Of a stretch of 64,000 bases of DNA, positions 16,060 through 29,665 are shown piece by piece (positions within the stretch are counted from its first letter, which is position 1; each line of letters starts with the position of its first letter). A program made the translations under genes and the position numbers. The notes under the pieces were generated by a model that ran no database searches, was not told where the DNA came from, and saw nothing but the letters and a program-made list of their open reading frames with translations. This DNA comes from Tunturiibacter gelidiferens (lineage in GTDB: Bacteria > Acidobacteriota > Terriglobia > Terriglobales > Acidobacteriaceae), in contig NZ_JACHEB010000002.1 in assembly GCF_014201335.1 (NCBI RefSeq), positions 531,875-595,874 on the forward strand, written 5' to 3'.

Positions 16060-19000
16060 GGGACGTCGAGCGCGTCGAGGAGGGCGAGGGTTTCGGAGAG
16101 GACGTCTTCGGCTTTGGCAGTGGGGAGGGGCCAGCGTAAGGTGCCGTTTGGGCTGAACTGGGCGCCGCGTTTGGTGTTGCGGCTGACGAGCTTCATGAGG
16201 GTGGCGGGGTCTACCGTTTTGTTGTTGCCGTTGGTGAAGTGCGAGGGATCGGCGTTGACGGCGGCGAATTTTACGTGGAGCATCTCGACGAAGATTTTGA
16301 TGGGCTGCTTCTTGTTGCCGTTTGGGTTGGGGAGTTCGACCTGGGTGCGTTTGCGGTCGAGCTGGGAGATGCCGAGTTGTTCGCAGTGGAGGCGGATTTC
16401 GCCGGCGGCGAGGAGGTTGAGGACGGTTTCGGGTGGGGTGCCGTAGCGGTCTTGCAGTTCGGCGCGAACGTCGGTGAGGTCGGCCTGGGTTTGTGCGTCG
16501 GCGATTCGCTTGTACATGCGTAGGCGTTGGTTTTCTTCGGGGATGTAGTCGGAGTCGATGCGGACGGAGATGCCGAGGTTGATGACGGTGTTGGCGTGGG
16601 CGGGTTTTTCTTCTTCGCCCTTCATCTTGCGGACGGCCTCTTCAAGCATGGTGGTGTACATCTCGAAGCCGATGGCTTCGATGTGGCCGGACTGTTCGCC
16701 GCCGAGCATGTTGCCTGCGCCGCGGAGTTCGAGGTCGAGGGCGGCTATTTTGAAGCCTGCGCCGAGGTCGGAGAATTCTTTCAATGCGGCCAGGCGGCGG
16801 CGGGCGATTTCGGTTAATTCGGTTTCGGGTGGGATGAGTAAGTAGGAGTAGGCGCGGCGATTGCTGCGGCCTACGCGGCCGCGTAGCTGGTAGAGCTCGG
16901 AGAGGCCGTGGCGGTCGGCGCGGTTGATGATGATGGTGTTGGCGAGAGGGATGTCGAGGCCGTTTTCGATGATGCTGGTGGCGACGAGGACGTCGTACTC
17001 GTGGTTCATGAAGGCGAGCATGACGCGCTCGAGTTCGGCTTCGGGGAGCTGACCGTGTCCGATGACGATGCGGGCCTGCGGGACTAGTTCGCGGATCTTG
17101 GAGGCGAGGTCGTAGATGGTTTCTACGCGGTTGTGGACGAAGTAGATCTGGCCACCGCGTTCGAGCTCCATCTCGATTGCAGTGCGGATTAGTTTTTCGT
17201 CGAACTTGGCGACGATAGTCTGGATGGCCATGCGGTCTTTGGGCGGGGTTTCGATGACCGACATATCACGTAACCCAATCAGTGACATATGTAGGGTACG
17301 CGGAATGGGCGTGGCGGACATGGAGAGCACGTCGATGGCGGCGCGCATCTGCTTGAGGCGCTCTTTGTGACGGACGCCGAAGCGTTGCTCTTCGTCGACG
17401 ACGAGGAGGCCGAGGTCCTGGAACTTCAGGTCTTTCGAGAGGACGGCGTGGGTGCCGATGAGGATGTCGATCTTTCCGGCTTCAGCCTTTTCGAGGATGA
17501 TCTTTTTTTCCTTCGCGGTGCGGAAGCGGGAGATCATCTCGATGTTGACAGGGAAGTTGGCGAAGCGTTTTTTGAAGGACTCGAAGTGCTGGAAGCTAAG
17601 CACCGTTGTCGGTGTAAGGACGGCTACTTGTTTGGAGTCCTGCACGGCTTTGAAGGCGGCGCGCATGGCGACTTCTGTTTTGCCGTAGCCGACGTCGCCG
17701 CAGAGGAGGCGATCCATGGGTCGGGTGGACTCCATGTCAGCCTTGATGTCGGCTATGGCGGTGAGCTGGTCGTCGGTCTCGTTGAAGTCGAAGGCGTCTT
17801 CGAACTCGTGCTGCATGTTGGTGTCGGGCGAGAAGGGCGTGCCGACGGCGGCCTGACGTTGCGCGTAGAGCTTGAGCAGCTCGGCGGTCATGTCGGCCAT
17901 CGCTTTTTTTACGCGGGCTTTGGTCTTCTGCCAGGACTGAGTGCCGAGTTTATTTAATTCCGGTGGTGGGCCGGTCTCGCTGGAGCGGTACTTCTGGATG
18001 AGGTCGAGGCGCGTGAGGGGGACGTAGAGTTTTGCTTCGTCGGCGAACTCGAGGATCATGAGCTCGAGTGGGGGTTGATCGTTTTCTTCGATGACTCGGA
18101 GGCCGCAGTAGCGGGAGATGCCGTGTTCTACGTGGACGACGTAGTCACCGACGGCAAGGTCGCGGAAGTCGGAGATGAAGGCGGCGGCTTTGGATTTGCC
18201 GCGGCGGACGGGCCGAGTGGTTACGTCCGCGTCGTCGATGAGGTCTTGCGCGCCGAAGATGATGATTTGGCGGGCGGTGGCTTTGTCCAGATCCAGAATC
18301 TGAACGCCGGCGGCGATGGGGGTTTTGACGATGACGGGGATGCGAAGATCGATGGTGTTGCCGCCGAGATAGCTCGACTCGGTGTAGACGGTGGAGCTGC
18401 CCTGTTGTTCGCTGCGGGAGCCGAGGCGGTAGGGGAGTTGGTACTCCTGAAGCAGGCCGGCGAGGCGTTCTACTTCGCCTTGATTGGGTGCGGTGAGGAG
18501 GATGCGGGCTTCCTGTTTGATGAGCGAGTTGAGATTGTCGATCAGGGCTGGGATGGAGCCGTGGAAGCGCATGGTGGGGCGGGTGGCGAAGTCGACTTCG
18601 GAGAGGTCACTGCGGTCGGCGTCGAGGACATCGACTGCGCCGAGCTGGTCGAGTTCGATGCCGGAGAACTTGTGGAGGCGGTCGTCGAGGTCCCAGGGGG
18701 AGAGGTAGATGTCCTCGGGGCGAACGAGGTTGCCGATGCCGGAGCGCTCGTGACGCTGCTCAATCTTGTTCCACCAGCGCTCGCCCTGATTTTTGATCAT
18801 GGCGGGTTCTTCGAGGAAGACGCGTGGGGCAACGGGGCTGGAGGCGCTGAGGAGATCGAGGAGGGTGAGGTTGGCTCCTGCTACGGGAGCGAAGAACTCC
18901 CAGCCGGGAAAGATGGTGGCTTCTCCGGTGCGGGTGCTGACGTGGGTAAGGAGTTCGGCGGGCTCTTCGCCACCTTCGATGGCTGCTCCTGCGGTGCCTG

Positions 19001-19769
19001 CTCGTGTGAGGCGGGCGTTGATGGCGGTGAGAAGCTTGTCGGTTACTGGTGTTTCGGTAAGGGGTAGGAGGAGTGCGCTGTCGAGGGTGGAGGCGGAGCG
19101 CTGGGTGTCGGGGTCGAAGCGGCGCATGGATTCGATCTCATCGCCGAAGAAGTCGATGCGGACGGGCCGGTCCATCTCAGGGGAGTAGACGTCGAGGATG
19201 CCGCCGCGGAGGGTGACCTGGCCAGGCATTTCGACTACGTCTACTTTGGTGTAGCCGACGGAGAGGAGGTGCTCGACGAGCATGTCGGGCATGTACTCTT
19301 CGCCGACTTTGAGATGGAGGGTAAGGGCGCGGTAGTAGTCGCGGGAGAAGAGCTTCATGCAGGCGGCTTCGACTGGCGCGATGACGAGTTTGGCTTGGCC
19401 TGTAGCAATCTTCCAGAGTGTGGCGGCGCGGGTTTCCTGAATTTCGGGGTGGGGGGAGAGATTTTCGAACGGTAGGACGTCGTGCGCGGGGAGGCGGAGG
19501 ACGGATTCGGCGGAGAGCGCTCCGGTGAGTTCGCAGGCGCTGACTACGGCGGTTTGGAGGGCTTCGGCGGCTTTGTTGTCGGCGACGATGATGACGCAGG
19601 GGGCCTGCGCGGCGCGGACGAAGAAGGGGAGATAAAGGGCACGGGCGGTAAAGGTGAGTCCAGAGACACGTCTGCGCCCCGTGCCACCGCTCAGATGGCG
19701 GCGTACGCGCTCGAATGCTTCAGAGTGCTCCAGGTCTGCGAGGAGCTCGCGGACGAAGGGTAGGACCAT
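16056..19769 (-). CDS. mfd: Transcription-repair coupling factor
   Basis: The product is 1237 aa and full length. It removes RNA polymerase stalled at DNA lesions and recruits UvrA. The N-terminal UvrB-homology part spans about 1-400. The RNA polymerase-interacting domain has GDYVVHVEHGISRYCGL near 536. The RecG-like helicase core has Walker A GDVGYGKTE near 688, the DEEQ box in VVDEEQRFGVRHKE near 793 and MSATPIPRTLHMSL. The RGRVGRSNRRAYSYLL motif VI and the TRCF C-terminal domain follow. It is single copy, read opposite to the VWFA gene, and separated by only 12 bases from the GH18 gene upstream. Confidence 0.97.
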   Translation of the reverse strand: MVLPFVRELLADLEHSEAFERVRRHLSGGTGRRRVSGLTFTARALYLPFFVRAAQAPCVIIVADNKAAEALQTAVVSACELTGALSAESVLRLPAHDVLPFENLSPHPEIQETRAATLWKIATGQAKLVIAPVEAACMKLFSRDYYRALTLHLKVGEEYMPDMLVEHLLSVGYTKVDVVEMPGQVTLRGGILDVYSPEMDRPVRIDFFGDEIESMRRFDPDTQRSASTLDSALLLPLTETPVTDKLLTAINARLTRAGTAGAAIEGGEEPAELLTHVSTRTGEATIFPGWEFFAPVAGANLTLLDLLSASSPVAPRVFLEEPAMIKNQGERWWNKIEQRHERSGIGNLVRPEDIYLSPWDLDDRLHKFSGIELDQLGAVDVLDADRSDLSEVDFATRPTMRFHGSIPALIDNLNSLIKQEARILLTAPNQGEVERLAGLLQEYQLPYRLGSRSEQQGSSTVYTESSYLGGNTIDLRIPVIVKTPIAAGVQILDLDKATARQIIIFGAQDLIDDADVTTRPVRRGKSKAAAFISDFRDLAVGDYVVHVEHGISRYCGLRVIEENDQPPLELMILEFADEAKLYVPLTRLDLIQKYRSSETGPPPELNKLGTQSWQKTKARVKKAMADMTAELLKLYAQRQAAVGTPFSPDTNMQHEFEDAFDFNETDDQLTAIADIKADMESTRPMDRLLCGDVGYGKTEVAMRAAFKAVQDSKQVAVLTPTTVLSFQHFESFKKRFANFPVNIEMISRFRTAKEKKIILEKAEAGKIDILIGTHAVLSKDLKFQDLGLLVVDEEQRFGVRHKERLKQMRAAIDVLSMSATPIPRTLHMSLIGLRDMSVIETPPKDRMAIQTIVAKFDEKLIRTAIEMELERGGQIYFVHNRVETIYDLASKIRELVPQARIVIGHGQLPEAELERVMLAFMNHEYDVLVATSIIENGLDIPLANTIIINRADRHGLSELYQLRGRVGRSNRRAYSYLLIPPETELTEIARRRLAALKEFSDLGAGFKIAALDLELRGAGNMLGGEQSGHIEAIGFEMYTTMLEEAVRKMKGEEEKPAHANTVINLGISVRIDSDYIPEENQRLRMYKRIADAQTQADLTDVRAELQDRYGTPPETVLNLLAAGEIRLHCEQLGISQLDRKRTQVELPNPNGNKKQPIKIFVEMLHVKFAAVNADPSHFTNGNNKTVDPATLMKLVSRNTKRGAQFSPNGTLRWPLPTAKAEDVLSETLALLDALDVP

Positions 19770-19781
19770 GCTGTATTGAGT

Positions 19782-21098
19782 TTATCGTGAAGGCGCGGGT
19801 GGAGCAGAATCGCCTTCAGATGGTTCATCAGTGTTCGATAGCTCCGGTTGAGTTGGAGCCTGCAACGATTCGTGGGCGGCGTGGAGGAGATCGGATGCGG
19901 CGTTGTCTTCGCCGAGCTCCCAGATCATGAGACCGCCGAGCTGATGGTCGAGCGCGTAGCGAGCTTTGTGGCTGATGGAGAGCGGGTCGTCATAGGTCCA
20001 GAAGATGTCGCCGTCGAAGAGCCATGGAGTCTGCGAATCGGGATCGCGGTAGACGGTGGAGGTGGGGATGACAGAGGCGATGTAGCTGTAGGGGCGATCG
20101 CCGTGGATGGGGGAGCCCTCCTGGGCTAGTCCGTTGTCGTCTTCAGGGACCTGATGCCAGCCGTAGCCGTAAAAGGGAACTCCCATGAGGAGTTTTTCAG
20201 CGGGAACGCCGGCTTCGAGATAGGCCTCGACAGAGTGGGCGACGGTGCCACCGCTGTAGTTGGGGCTTGCGGTGAGCGGGGCGATGAAGCCGGTGGTTTC
20301 GCTCCATGGGCCGCTCATGTCATAGGTCATGAGGCCGATGCGGTCGACGAGACGGCCGATCTCGGCCATGTCGGTGCCTTCGTACATGCGGGGACTGGGC
20401 CCGACGGCAACGTTTAGGAGAAGGCCGGGACGGACGGTGTCCATCTGACGACGGAACTCTTTGAGGAGTGCGACGTAGTTGGCGGCGTCGGGCTGATGGG
20501 GGTATTCCCAGTCGATGTCGATGCCGTCGAAGAGATTGGGGATGGTGATTCCGGGGGCGAACTGGCCTTTGAGGAAGGTATCGATGCAAGAGGTGACGAA
20601 GGCTGCGCGGCTTGCGGGTTGGGCGTCGTCGGCGAAGTCGGAGGAGTGGCCCTCGAGTGAGATGAGGATGAGAAGATTGGGGAATTTGCGCTTGAGCTTC
20701 TGAAGCTGGTGCAGGCTGCCGCGAAAGGTCTGTGTGGCGGTATCAGGCACTCCGTCGACGCTCTGCTCGGCGGTGAAGGTGTAGTTGAGATCGGCGTTGG
20801 GATCGGCGATAGAGCAGTGGCCGTTGGTGACGAAGCCCTGTGCGTAGTTGATCTGATCGACCAAAGGAGAGGCGCCTGTGGCGAGGTTTTTGACGAGATA
20901 TTGCGGCTGATTGTAGATGCCCCATTGTGGGAAGTAGCCGATGAGTGCTGGTTTAGAGGCTGGTATTGAAGCCGATTTCAGGGCGTGTAGGTGAGCGATT
21001 TTCGCAGTGGATTGTGCGCGCGCGCCGTTGGACTGAGAGGCGTGCACAGCCAAGATGAGGAGCAGGAGGAGGCGGGCTCTTTGTAGGAACGTCTGCAC
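19782..21098 (-). CDS. GH18 chitinase-like glycoside hydrolase
   Basis: The product is 438 aa with a signal peptide (LLLLLILAVHASQSNGARA). It is a TIM barrel of family GH18: the catalytic FDGIDIDWEYP motif near residues 188-198 retains all three Asp and the Glu acid/base. The conserved MTYDMSGPW strand and a terminal MIWELGEDN strand with Trp are also present. The substrate is chitin or related N-acetylglucosamine polymers, probably in the periplasm or outside the cell. The start is GTG 21098 without a clear Shine-Dalgarno, so it is less certain than the domain. The stop is 12 bases ahead of the mfd start, suggesting cotranscription. Confidence 0.9.
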   Translation of the reverse strand: MQTFLQRARLLLLLILAVHASQSNGARAQSTAKIAHLHALKSASIPASKPALIGYFPQWGIYNQPQYLVKNLATGASPLVDQINYAQGFVTNGHCSIADPNADLNYTFTAEQSVDGVPDTATQTFRGSLHQLQKLKRKFPNLLILISLEGHSSDFADDAQPASRAAFVTSCIDTFLKGQFAPGITIPNLFDGIDIDWEYPHQPDAANYVALLKEFRRQMDTVRPGLLLNVAVGPSPRMYEGTDMAEIGRLVDRIGLMTYDMSGPWSETTGFIAPLTASPNYSGGTVAHSVEAYLEAGVPAEKLLMGVPFYGYGWHQVPEDDNGLAQEGSPIHGDRPYSYIASVIPTSTVYRDPDSQTPWLFDGDIFWTYDDPLSISHKARYALDHQLGGLMIWELGEDNAASDLLHAAHESLQAPTQPELSNTDEPSEGDSAPPAPSR

Positions 21099-21266
21099 AC
21101 TTTGAATAGACGAAGCGCGGAAGAAAACGCTTCAGGCATTAGCCATGGATTCGAGGCTGTGTTGGCGGCATCAATAAATGGAGTGTCTTACCGGCCAAAG
21201 TGAGTTGGAGAGGTAGATCCCCCAGAGTTTACTGTGCAGAGTGATTTGGAGTAGTATCTGGCACCC

Positions 21267-21284
21267 GCAGGAAATATATCCTGC
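21267..21284 (+). promoter_or_regulatory. Inverted repeat in the leader of the first binding-protein gene
   Basis: GCAGGA-AATATA-TCCTGC is a perfect 6-bp inverted repeat 58 bases ahead of the ATG. The second gene copy has related but unpaired text at the same distance. It could be an operator or a leader hairpin. Confidence 0.35.
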
Positions 21285-21341
21285 GCTGCTGCCCGATTTC
21301 GACATTTTGGCATCGGACAGAATGAGTGCCGGAGGACGACC

Positions 21342-22334
21342 ATGAATATTTTGAGGAAGCGGTATCTTTTTGCGCTTTTAGCGGTGGTGCTTCCACTGAT
21401 CGCGGGATGCACCCGCCACAGCAAAAGCGAGCAGTATTACCTGATCGCCACAAATACGGCGGTGCCGTATTGGAAGGCGGCAGCGAACGGATTTGCGGCA
21501 GCGGGCTTGCAGTATGGGGTTTCGGTCGATACGCGTGGGCCAGCCGGTCTGAACCCACAGGCAGAGGTCGACGAATTCAACGCAATGGTGGCGAGGAAGC
21601 CGGCGGGGATTCTTGTGTCGGTTGCGAGCTCGCAGTTGATGGCCCCAGCGATTGATGCGGCCATAGCAGCGGGGATCCCGGTGATTACGATCGACTCGGA
21701 TTCGCCGGAGAGCAAGCGGCTGTACTTTATTGGTACCAATAATCTGGAGGCTGGGCGACTGGGCGGAAGGCGCGTGGCCGCGGTGTTGAATGGCAAAGGA
21801 AACGTCGTGTTCTTTTCTAACCCGGGGCAGCCGAACCTTGACGAACGTTTGAAGGGGTACATGGATATCTTCGCCGGGTTTCCGGGAATCAAGGTGGTGG
21901 AGAACTTCGATATTAGGGCAGATCCGGGTACTGCATTGGATAAGGCGGGTGAGTACCTGGAACGGAAGGCGCCAGCGAGGGTGGATGCGTTTATCTGCCT
22001 GGATTCGCGTTCGGGTGTGAATGTGGCGGAGGCGTTCAAGCGGCGCAACATTACGGACAGATTGTTGATCGCGATGGACGTGGACTCTGACACGTTGAGA
22101 CTAATTGGCGATGGCACGATCGATTCGACGATCTCGCAAAAGCCTTACACGATGGCGTATCTGGGGCTGAAGGCGCTGGATGAGATTCATCACTATCCTG
22201 TGAAGCCGATGGATCAGGACTTTGCGCTGGATCCTTATTCTCCGTTTCCGGCGTTCGTGAATACGGGAGTCGCGCTGGTGGATAAGACAAATCTGAGCGC
22301 CGTTATGAAGAAGCAAAAGGAGGCGAACCAGTAA
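21342..22334 (+). CDS. Sugar-type ABC substrate-binding lipoprotein, copy 1
   Basis: The product is 330 aa. The signal peptide ends in IAGC, so Cys at about 22 is lipidated, and a Peripla_BP_4 (ribose/galactose type) domain follows: YWKAAANGFAAAGLQYGV, KPAGILVSVASS, GIPVITIDSDSPES, FIGTNNLEAGRLGG and a late STISQKPYTMAYLGLKAL. It should bind a sugar or a related polyol. No ATPase or permease gene adjoins it, which is unusual for an importer. A near copy of the same length follows. The start has GGAGG eight bases upstream. Confidence 0.87.
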   Translation: MNILRKRYLFALLAVVLPLIAGCTRHSKSEQYYLIATNTAVPYWKAAANGFAAAGLQYGVSVDTRGPAGLNPQAEVDEFNAMVARKPAGILVSVASSQLMAPAIDAAIAAGIPVITIDSDSPESKRLYFIGTNNLEAGRLGGRRVAAVLNGKGNVVFFSNPGQPNLDERLKGYMDIFAGFPGIKVVENFDIRADPGTALDKAGEYLERKAPARVDAFICLDSRSGVNVAEAFKRRNITDRLLIAMDVDSDTLRLIGDGTIDSTISQKPYTMAYLGLKALDEIHHYPVKPMDQDFALDPYSPFPAFVNTGVALVDKTNLSAVMKKQKEANQ

Positions 22335-22357
22335 GGTTCGAGCGGCAAGCGCATGAT

Positions 22358-22379
22358 GCGACCGTCTGATGACGGTCGC
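22358..22379 (+). promoter_or_regulatory. Perfect hairpin between the two binding-protein genes
   Basis: GCGACCGTC-TGAT-GACGGTCGC forms a 9-bp stem with a four-base loop, 24 bases after the first stop. There is no T-run, so it is a weak terminator, a processing or stabilising hairpin, or an operator. It could give the two genes unequal expression. Confidence 0.45.
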
Positions 22380-22504
22380 TAGGTCCTTAGAACAAATTAC
22401 CGCCCAACAGCATTGGATTAGCATCAGGCCCCCGGGATATACCTTTGCCTGCGCCGGAAATCTACGTTTTCGGCTTTGGACAGAAGTTTTGCCAGAGGAT
22501 GACG

Positions 22505-23497
22505 ATGAACCACTTTATGAGGCGACCTCTTTCTGCGCTCTTGGCGATGTTCCTTCCACTGCTTGCGGGTTGTACGCGGCACAGCAAAGACGAACATTAT
22601 TATTTGGTTGCAACGAACATCAATCTGCCCTACTGGAAGGCGGCGAACGCCGGGTTTCAGAAGGCCGCGGTTCAGTATGGGGTTTCGGCCGAGATGCGCG
22701 GGCCGACCACGTTCGATCCGCAGGGCGAAGTGGCGGAGTTTCGCACGGTGGTAGCGCGAAAGCCTGCGGGGATTCTGGTCTCAGTGGCGAGCGCGGGGCT
22801 GATGGCGCCGGAGATCAAAGCCGCGATGGACGCGGGGATTCCAGTGATCACGATGGACTCCGATGCGCCGACGAGTTCGCGGCTCTACTTTATCGGGACG
22901 AACAATCTGCAGGCTGGGCGGCTAGGCGGACAGCGCGTTGCGGCGAAGCTGAATGGCAAAGGGAACGTGGCTTTCTTTTCGATTCCTGGTCAGCCGAATA
23001 TTGACGAGCGATTGAAGGGTTATAAAGATGCGTTCTCGCATTATCCGGGAATCAAGATTGTCGACGTGTTCGACATGAAGGGAGACTCGGGCCTGGCGAT
23101 GGACCAGACGCGGGATTATCTGTCGCGGACGGGGGCTAACAGGATTGACGCGATTGTGTGCCTTGAGGCGGCTTCGGGGAGAGATGTGGCCGAGGCATTT
23201 CGCCGGGAGAATGTGAAGGACCGGCTGCTGGTGGCGATGGATACGGACCAGACAGTGCTACAGGGCGTGAAGGACGGAACGATCGACTCGACCATCTCGC
23301 AGAAGCCTTTTACGATGGCGCTGGTTGGGCTGAAGGCTCTGGACGATATTCACCACTATCCGACAAAGCCACTGGCCCGGGACTACGCGCTGGACTCATT
23401 TTCACCGTTTCCGACACTTGTCGATACGGGAGTTACATTGGTGGATAAAAGCAATGTGGATACGCTGTTGAACATTGGGGAAGATAAGACGCCGTAA
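22505..23497 (+). CDS. Sugar-type ABC substrate-binding lipoprotein, copy 2
   Basis: The product is 330 aa, the same length as copy 1 and about 60-65% identical by eye over the whole chain, including the lipobox LAGC, the CTRHSK start, FIGTNNLQAGRLGG and STISQKPFTMALVGLKAL. The start at ATG 22505 is chosen because its GAGGATGACG context aligns with copy 1; an ATG six bases earlier is possible. The leaders of both genes also align, so the duplication covered gene and promoter. Differences concentrate around the ligand cleft, which could mean different substrates. Confidence 0.87.
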   Translation: MNHFMRRPLSALLAMFLPLLAGCTRHSKDEHYYLVATNINLPYWKAANAGFQKAAVQYGVSAEMRGPTTFDPQGEVAEFRTVVARKPAGILVSVASAGLMAPEIKAAMDAGIPVITMDSDAPTSSRLYFIGTNNLQAGRLGGQRVAAKLNGKGNVAFFSIPGQPNIDERLKGYKDAFSHYPGIKIVDVFDMKGDSGLAMDQTRDYLSRTGANRIDAIVCLEAASGRDVAEAFRRENVKDRLLVAMDTDQTVLQGVKDGTIDSTISQKPFTMALVGLKALDDIHHYPTKPLARDYALDSFSPFPTLVDTGVTLVDKSNVDTLLNIGEDKTP

Positions 23498-23521
23498 TCT
23501 TCAGGCAGAGGCTCGTGAGGG

Positions 23522-24523
23522 TCAAACTGTGACGACGATCTTGCCGATCTGAGCGTTCGACTCCATGTAACGGTGGGCTTCGACGATCTCGGAAAAGGGA
23601 AAGGTCTTGTCGATGAGGGGCTTGAAGTTACCCGCTACGATGTGGTCGAAGATGTATTTTTTGGCTTTGGGAAACTCTACGGGATCTGCAGCGACCTCGA
23701 AGAGGGTGTAGGCCCTGATGGTGAGGAATTTGCTGAGCGCGGTGAAGAGCGGGTAAGGGGTTGGTTCGGGGGCGAGAGCACCGTACTCGAAGATGATGCC
23801 GTTTTTGGAAGAGGCTGCGGCGAGAGCTTCGACGATTTTGCCGCCGATGGGATCGAAGACGATTCGAGCGCCTTTGCCAGCGGTGATCTCTTTGACACGG
23901 GCGACGAGATCTTCTTCGTCGGAGACGATGACGTGGTCGGCACCGAGTTTGAGTAGCTCCGCTTTTTTAGCGGCGGTGCGGGTGACGGCGATGCTGGTGG
24001 CACCTTCCGCTTTGGTGATTTCAATGGCGGCGACGCCTACGCTGCTGCTGGCAGCTGTGATGAGAACGAAATCTTCCTTTTTCAAATGACCCAGCATGAT
24101 GAGGCCGCCGTATGCGGTGAGGTACTGCATCCAGATGGAGGTGCCTTCTTCGTACGAGAGTTGGGCGGGGTACTCGGCGAGTGCGGCGGCAGGGACGATG
24201 GCGACTTCGCCGTAGACACCGTGGGTATTGAGGCTGAAGAGGCCGGGAACGGTGCTGGCGGTCTTGCCGATCCATGCAGGGTCGACGCCAGGACCGACCG
24301 CTTCGATGATGCCGGAGGCCTCGTAGCCGTTTTTTGCGGGGACGATGGGAGCTTCGAGATATTGGCCGTTGCGGAACATGACCTCGGCGCGATTGAGGCC
24401 GAGAGCTTTGACGCGGAGACGAACTTCACCATGGATTGGTTCGGGGAGGGGGAGTTCGTCGAACTGGAGGACTTCCGGGCTGCCGGTCTTGTGGAAGCGG
24501 ACGATCTTTACGGTTTCGGGCAT
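23522..24523 (-). CDS. Zinc-independent MDR oxidoreductase (quinone reductase-like)
   Basis: The product is 333 aa of the medium-chain dehydrogenase/reductase superfamily. It shows the GroES-like N-terminus (VRLRVKALGLNRAEVMFRNG), the ITAASSSVGVAAIEI nucleotide-binding region in place of a strict AxxGxxG, and NADPH-type TRTAAKKAELLKLGAD. The structural and catalytic Cys ligands of zinc alcohol dehydrogenases are absent, so it belongs with quinone oxidoreductases, which reduce quinones or enones with NADPH. GAGGAG precedes ATG 24523. It is cytoplasmic, and no specific pathway is suggested by the neighbours. Confidence 0.85.
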   Translation of the reverse strand: MPETVKIVRFHKTGSPEVLQFDELPLPEPIHGEVRLRVKALGLNRAEVMFRNGQYLEAPIVPAKNGYEASGIIEAVGPGVDPAWIGKTASTVPGLFSLNTHGVYGEVAIVPAAALAEYPAQLSYEEGTSIWMQYLTAYGGLIMLGHLKKEDFVLITAASSSVGVAAIEITKAEGATSIAVTRTAAKKAELLKLGADHVIVSDEEDLVARVKEITAGKGARIVFDPIGGKIVEALAAASSKNGIIFEYGALAPEPTPYPLFTALSKFLTIRAYTLFEVAADPVEFPKAKKYIFDHIVAGNFKPLIDKTFPFSEIVEAHRYMESNAQIGKIVVTV

Positions 24524-24605
24524 GTGTCTCCTCGCTCTCTGCCTTCGTTTGATGAAGGCGCTGAGAGAAGGACTCAGAAGGACGGCAGTTGGTTTGAGCG
24601 GATCG

Positions 24606-25511
24606 TTAGGACTTGAGAGATTCTTCTTGTTTGGGTTCGTCTTTGAGGAGAGGCGCGATGGCTTCGGCGTCGGCGTCGCCGCCGTAGATGACCTGGCCGT
24701 ATTCGAGCAGGGTGACCATGCCCACGCCTCCGCAGATGTTGCCAGCTACGGCGGGGAGGAGCCAGGTGAAGTAGCTGCTCCATGCAGCTTTGCCGATGAG
24801 GATGGCGGTGAGGATCTCTCCGCTGGTGGCGATGCAGTGGGCGAAGTTGCCGAGGCCGACGACGAAGGTCAGCATCCAGATGATCATGACGGAGCCGGTG
24901 ATGGAGTGAGAGCCAGAGACAAGCCAGGCTACGGTGGCGATGATCCAACCACCCATGACTCCGCTCCAGAAGATAGTACCGGCTGGGTTGTGGATGGCTT
25001 CGAGGCCGAGGCCGGCGAGCGCTTGAACGATCTCGGGTTTGAGGGCGTTGGTGAGGGCGGCTATGGCGGAGAAGGAGAGAGCGCCCAGGACGTTGGCGGG
25101 AAGGACCGTGGCCCAGAGGCGCAGGGTCTTCCAGAAGTGCTTCTTTTCGGCGAGGACGAGGGCTACGGGGTAGAGAGTGTTTTCGGTGAAGAGCTGCGAC
25201 CGACCGAGGATTACTACGATGAAGCCGAGGGGGTAGAACATCTTGCCGACGAAGAAGATGGTGTGGGTGGGAACCGTTCCGGGGGTAGTGAGGAGCGCGA
25301 TGGCGATGGCGTTGCCGAGTGCGGAGAGACCCATGAAGATACCGCCGGCTAGGCCGGAGATGGCGAGGGAGATGCTGGAACGGCCTAGCTCTTGGCGGGC
25401 GTTGTTGGCTACCTGCTCGTAAATGTCCTGCGCGCTGGGACGCTCGAGATGCTTTTGCGCGTCCTGGCTGGCTGGAGGCGGGGGTGGGTAGCGGCGGAGG
25501 CGGTAAGGCAT
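24606..25511 (-). CDS. Formate/nitrite transporter family channel
   Basis: The product is 301 aa from ATG 25511. Six hydrophobic segments and the FNT layout are clear: an N-terminal ANNARQELGR helix, SISLAISGLAGGIFMGLSAL, then GRSQLFTENTLYPVALVL, and a late GLGNFAHCIATSGE segment with the conserved His of the pore (NFAHC). It transports small anions such as formate or nitrite. An N-terminal extension rich in Pro (YPPPPPASQ) is odd. The ATG lacks a good ribosome-binding site; a longer frame to 25619 runs into a dispersed repeat and is rejected. Confidence 0.85.
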   Translation of the reverse strand: MPYRLRRYPPPPPASQDAQKHLERPSAQDIYEQVANNARQELGRSSISLAISGLAGGIFMGLSALGNAIAIALLTTPGTVPTHTIFFVGKMFYPLGFIVVILGRSQLFTENTLYPVALVLAEKKHFWKTLRLWATVLPANVLGALSFSAIAALTNALKPEIVQALAGLGLEAIHNPAGTIFWSGVMGGWIIATVAWLVSGSHSITGSVMIIWMLTFVVGLGNFAHCIATSGEILTAILIGKAAWSSYFTWLLPAVAGNICGGVGMVTLLEYGQVIYGGDADAEAIAPLLKDEPKQEESLKS

Positions 25512-25550
25512 ATCGGTTGGATGCAGAAATGATGAGGGATGGAAGACGGG

Positions 25551-29249
<3,699 letters not shown>

Positions 29250-29665
29250 CTTCTCTATCGTACGGTCTTGCCAAGGCAGCGGACTTGTCTGACTCTGTGA
29301 ATCGTGTAAAAGTACCGCGGACGTTGTAGAGCGTGTCCGGTTTTTAGTGAAAAATGTGGGTCGGACGTTCCCGTTGGTTGGATGCTGCGCGTGTGAATGT
29401 AGATGCGGGCGCGATGTTCTCGGTAGGATGCGCTGTGTTCAGGGAGCGTGGAGTTGCGTGGTTTGGATCTGGATTGAGGTCTCCACCGTCGTGGGGACGC
29501 TTTGAAGAAGGTTCAATAGAGGGGTTTTTGAGAAGTCACCGGCCTCGTATTCACCTGCGTTGGCAAGCGTTGGTCTATATGGATATTGCCGTTTCAGAAA
29601 ACGAGTGTCAAGGATCAGGTGGAGGATTCAGCCACACAGGGTGCGACTTGTGACAGACTGCATGA
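29250..29665. other. Divergent regulatory region between the GH144-like gene and the LacI gene
   Basis: The region is about 415 bases with no supported gene. A weak operator-like inverted repeat CGTTT-CAGA-AAACG lies at 29590-29603. On the minus strand TACGAT ends seven bases before the GH144-like ATG, another possible very short leader. No strong sigma-70 promoter is seen for the LacI gene. Confidence 0.35.
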
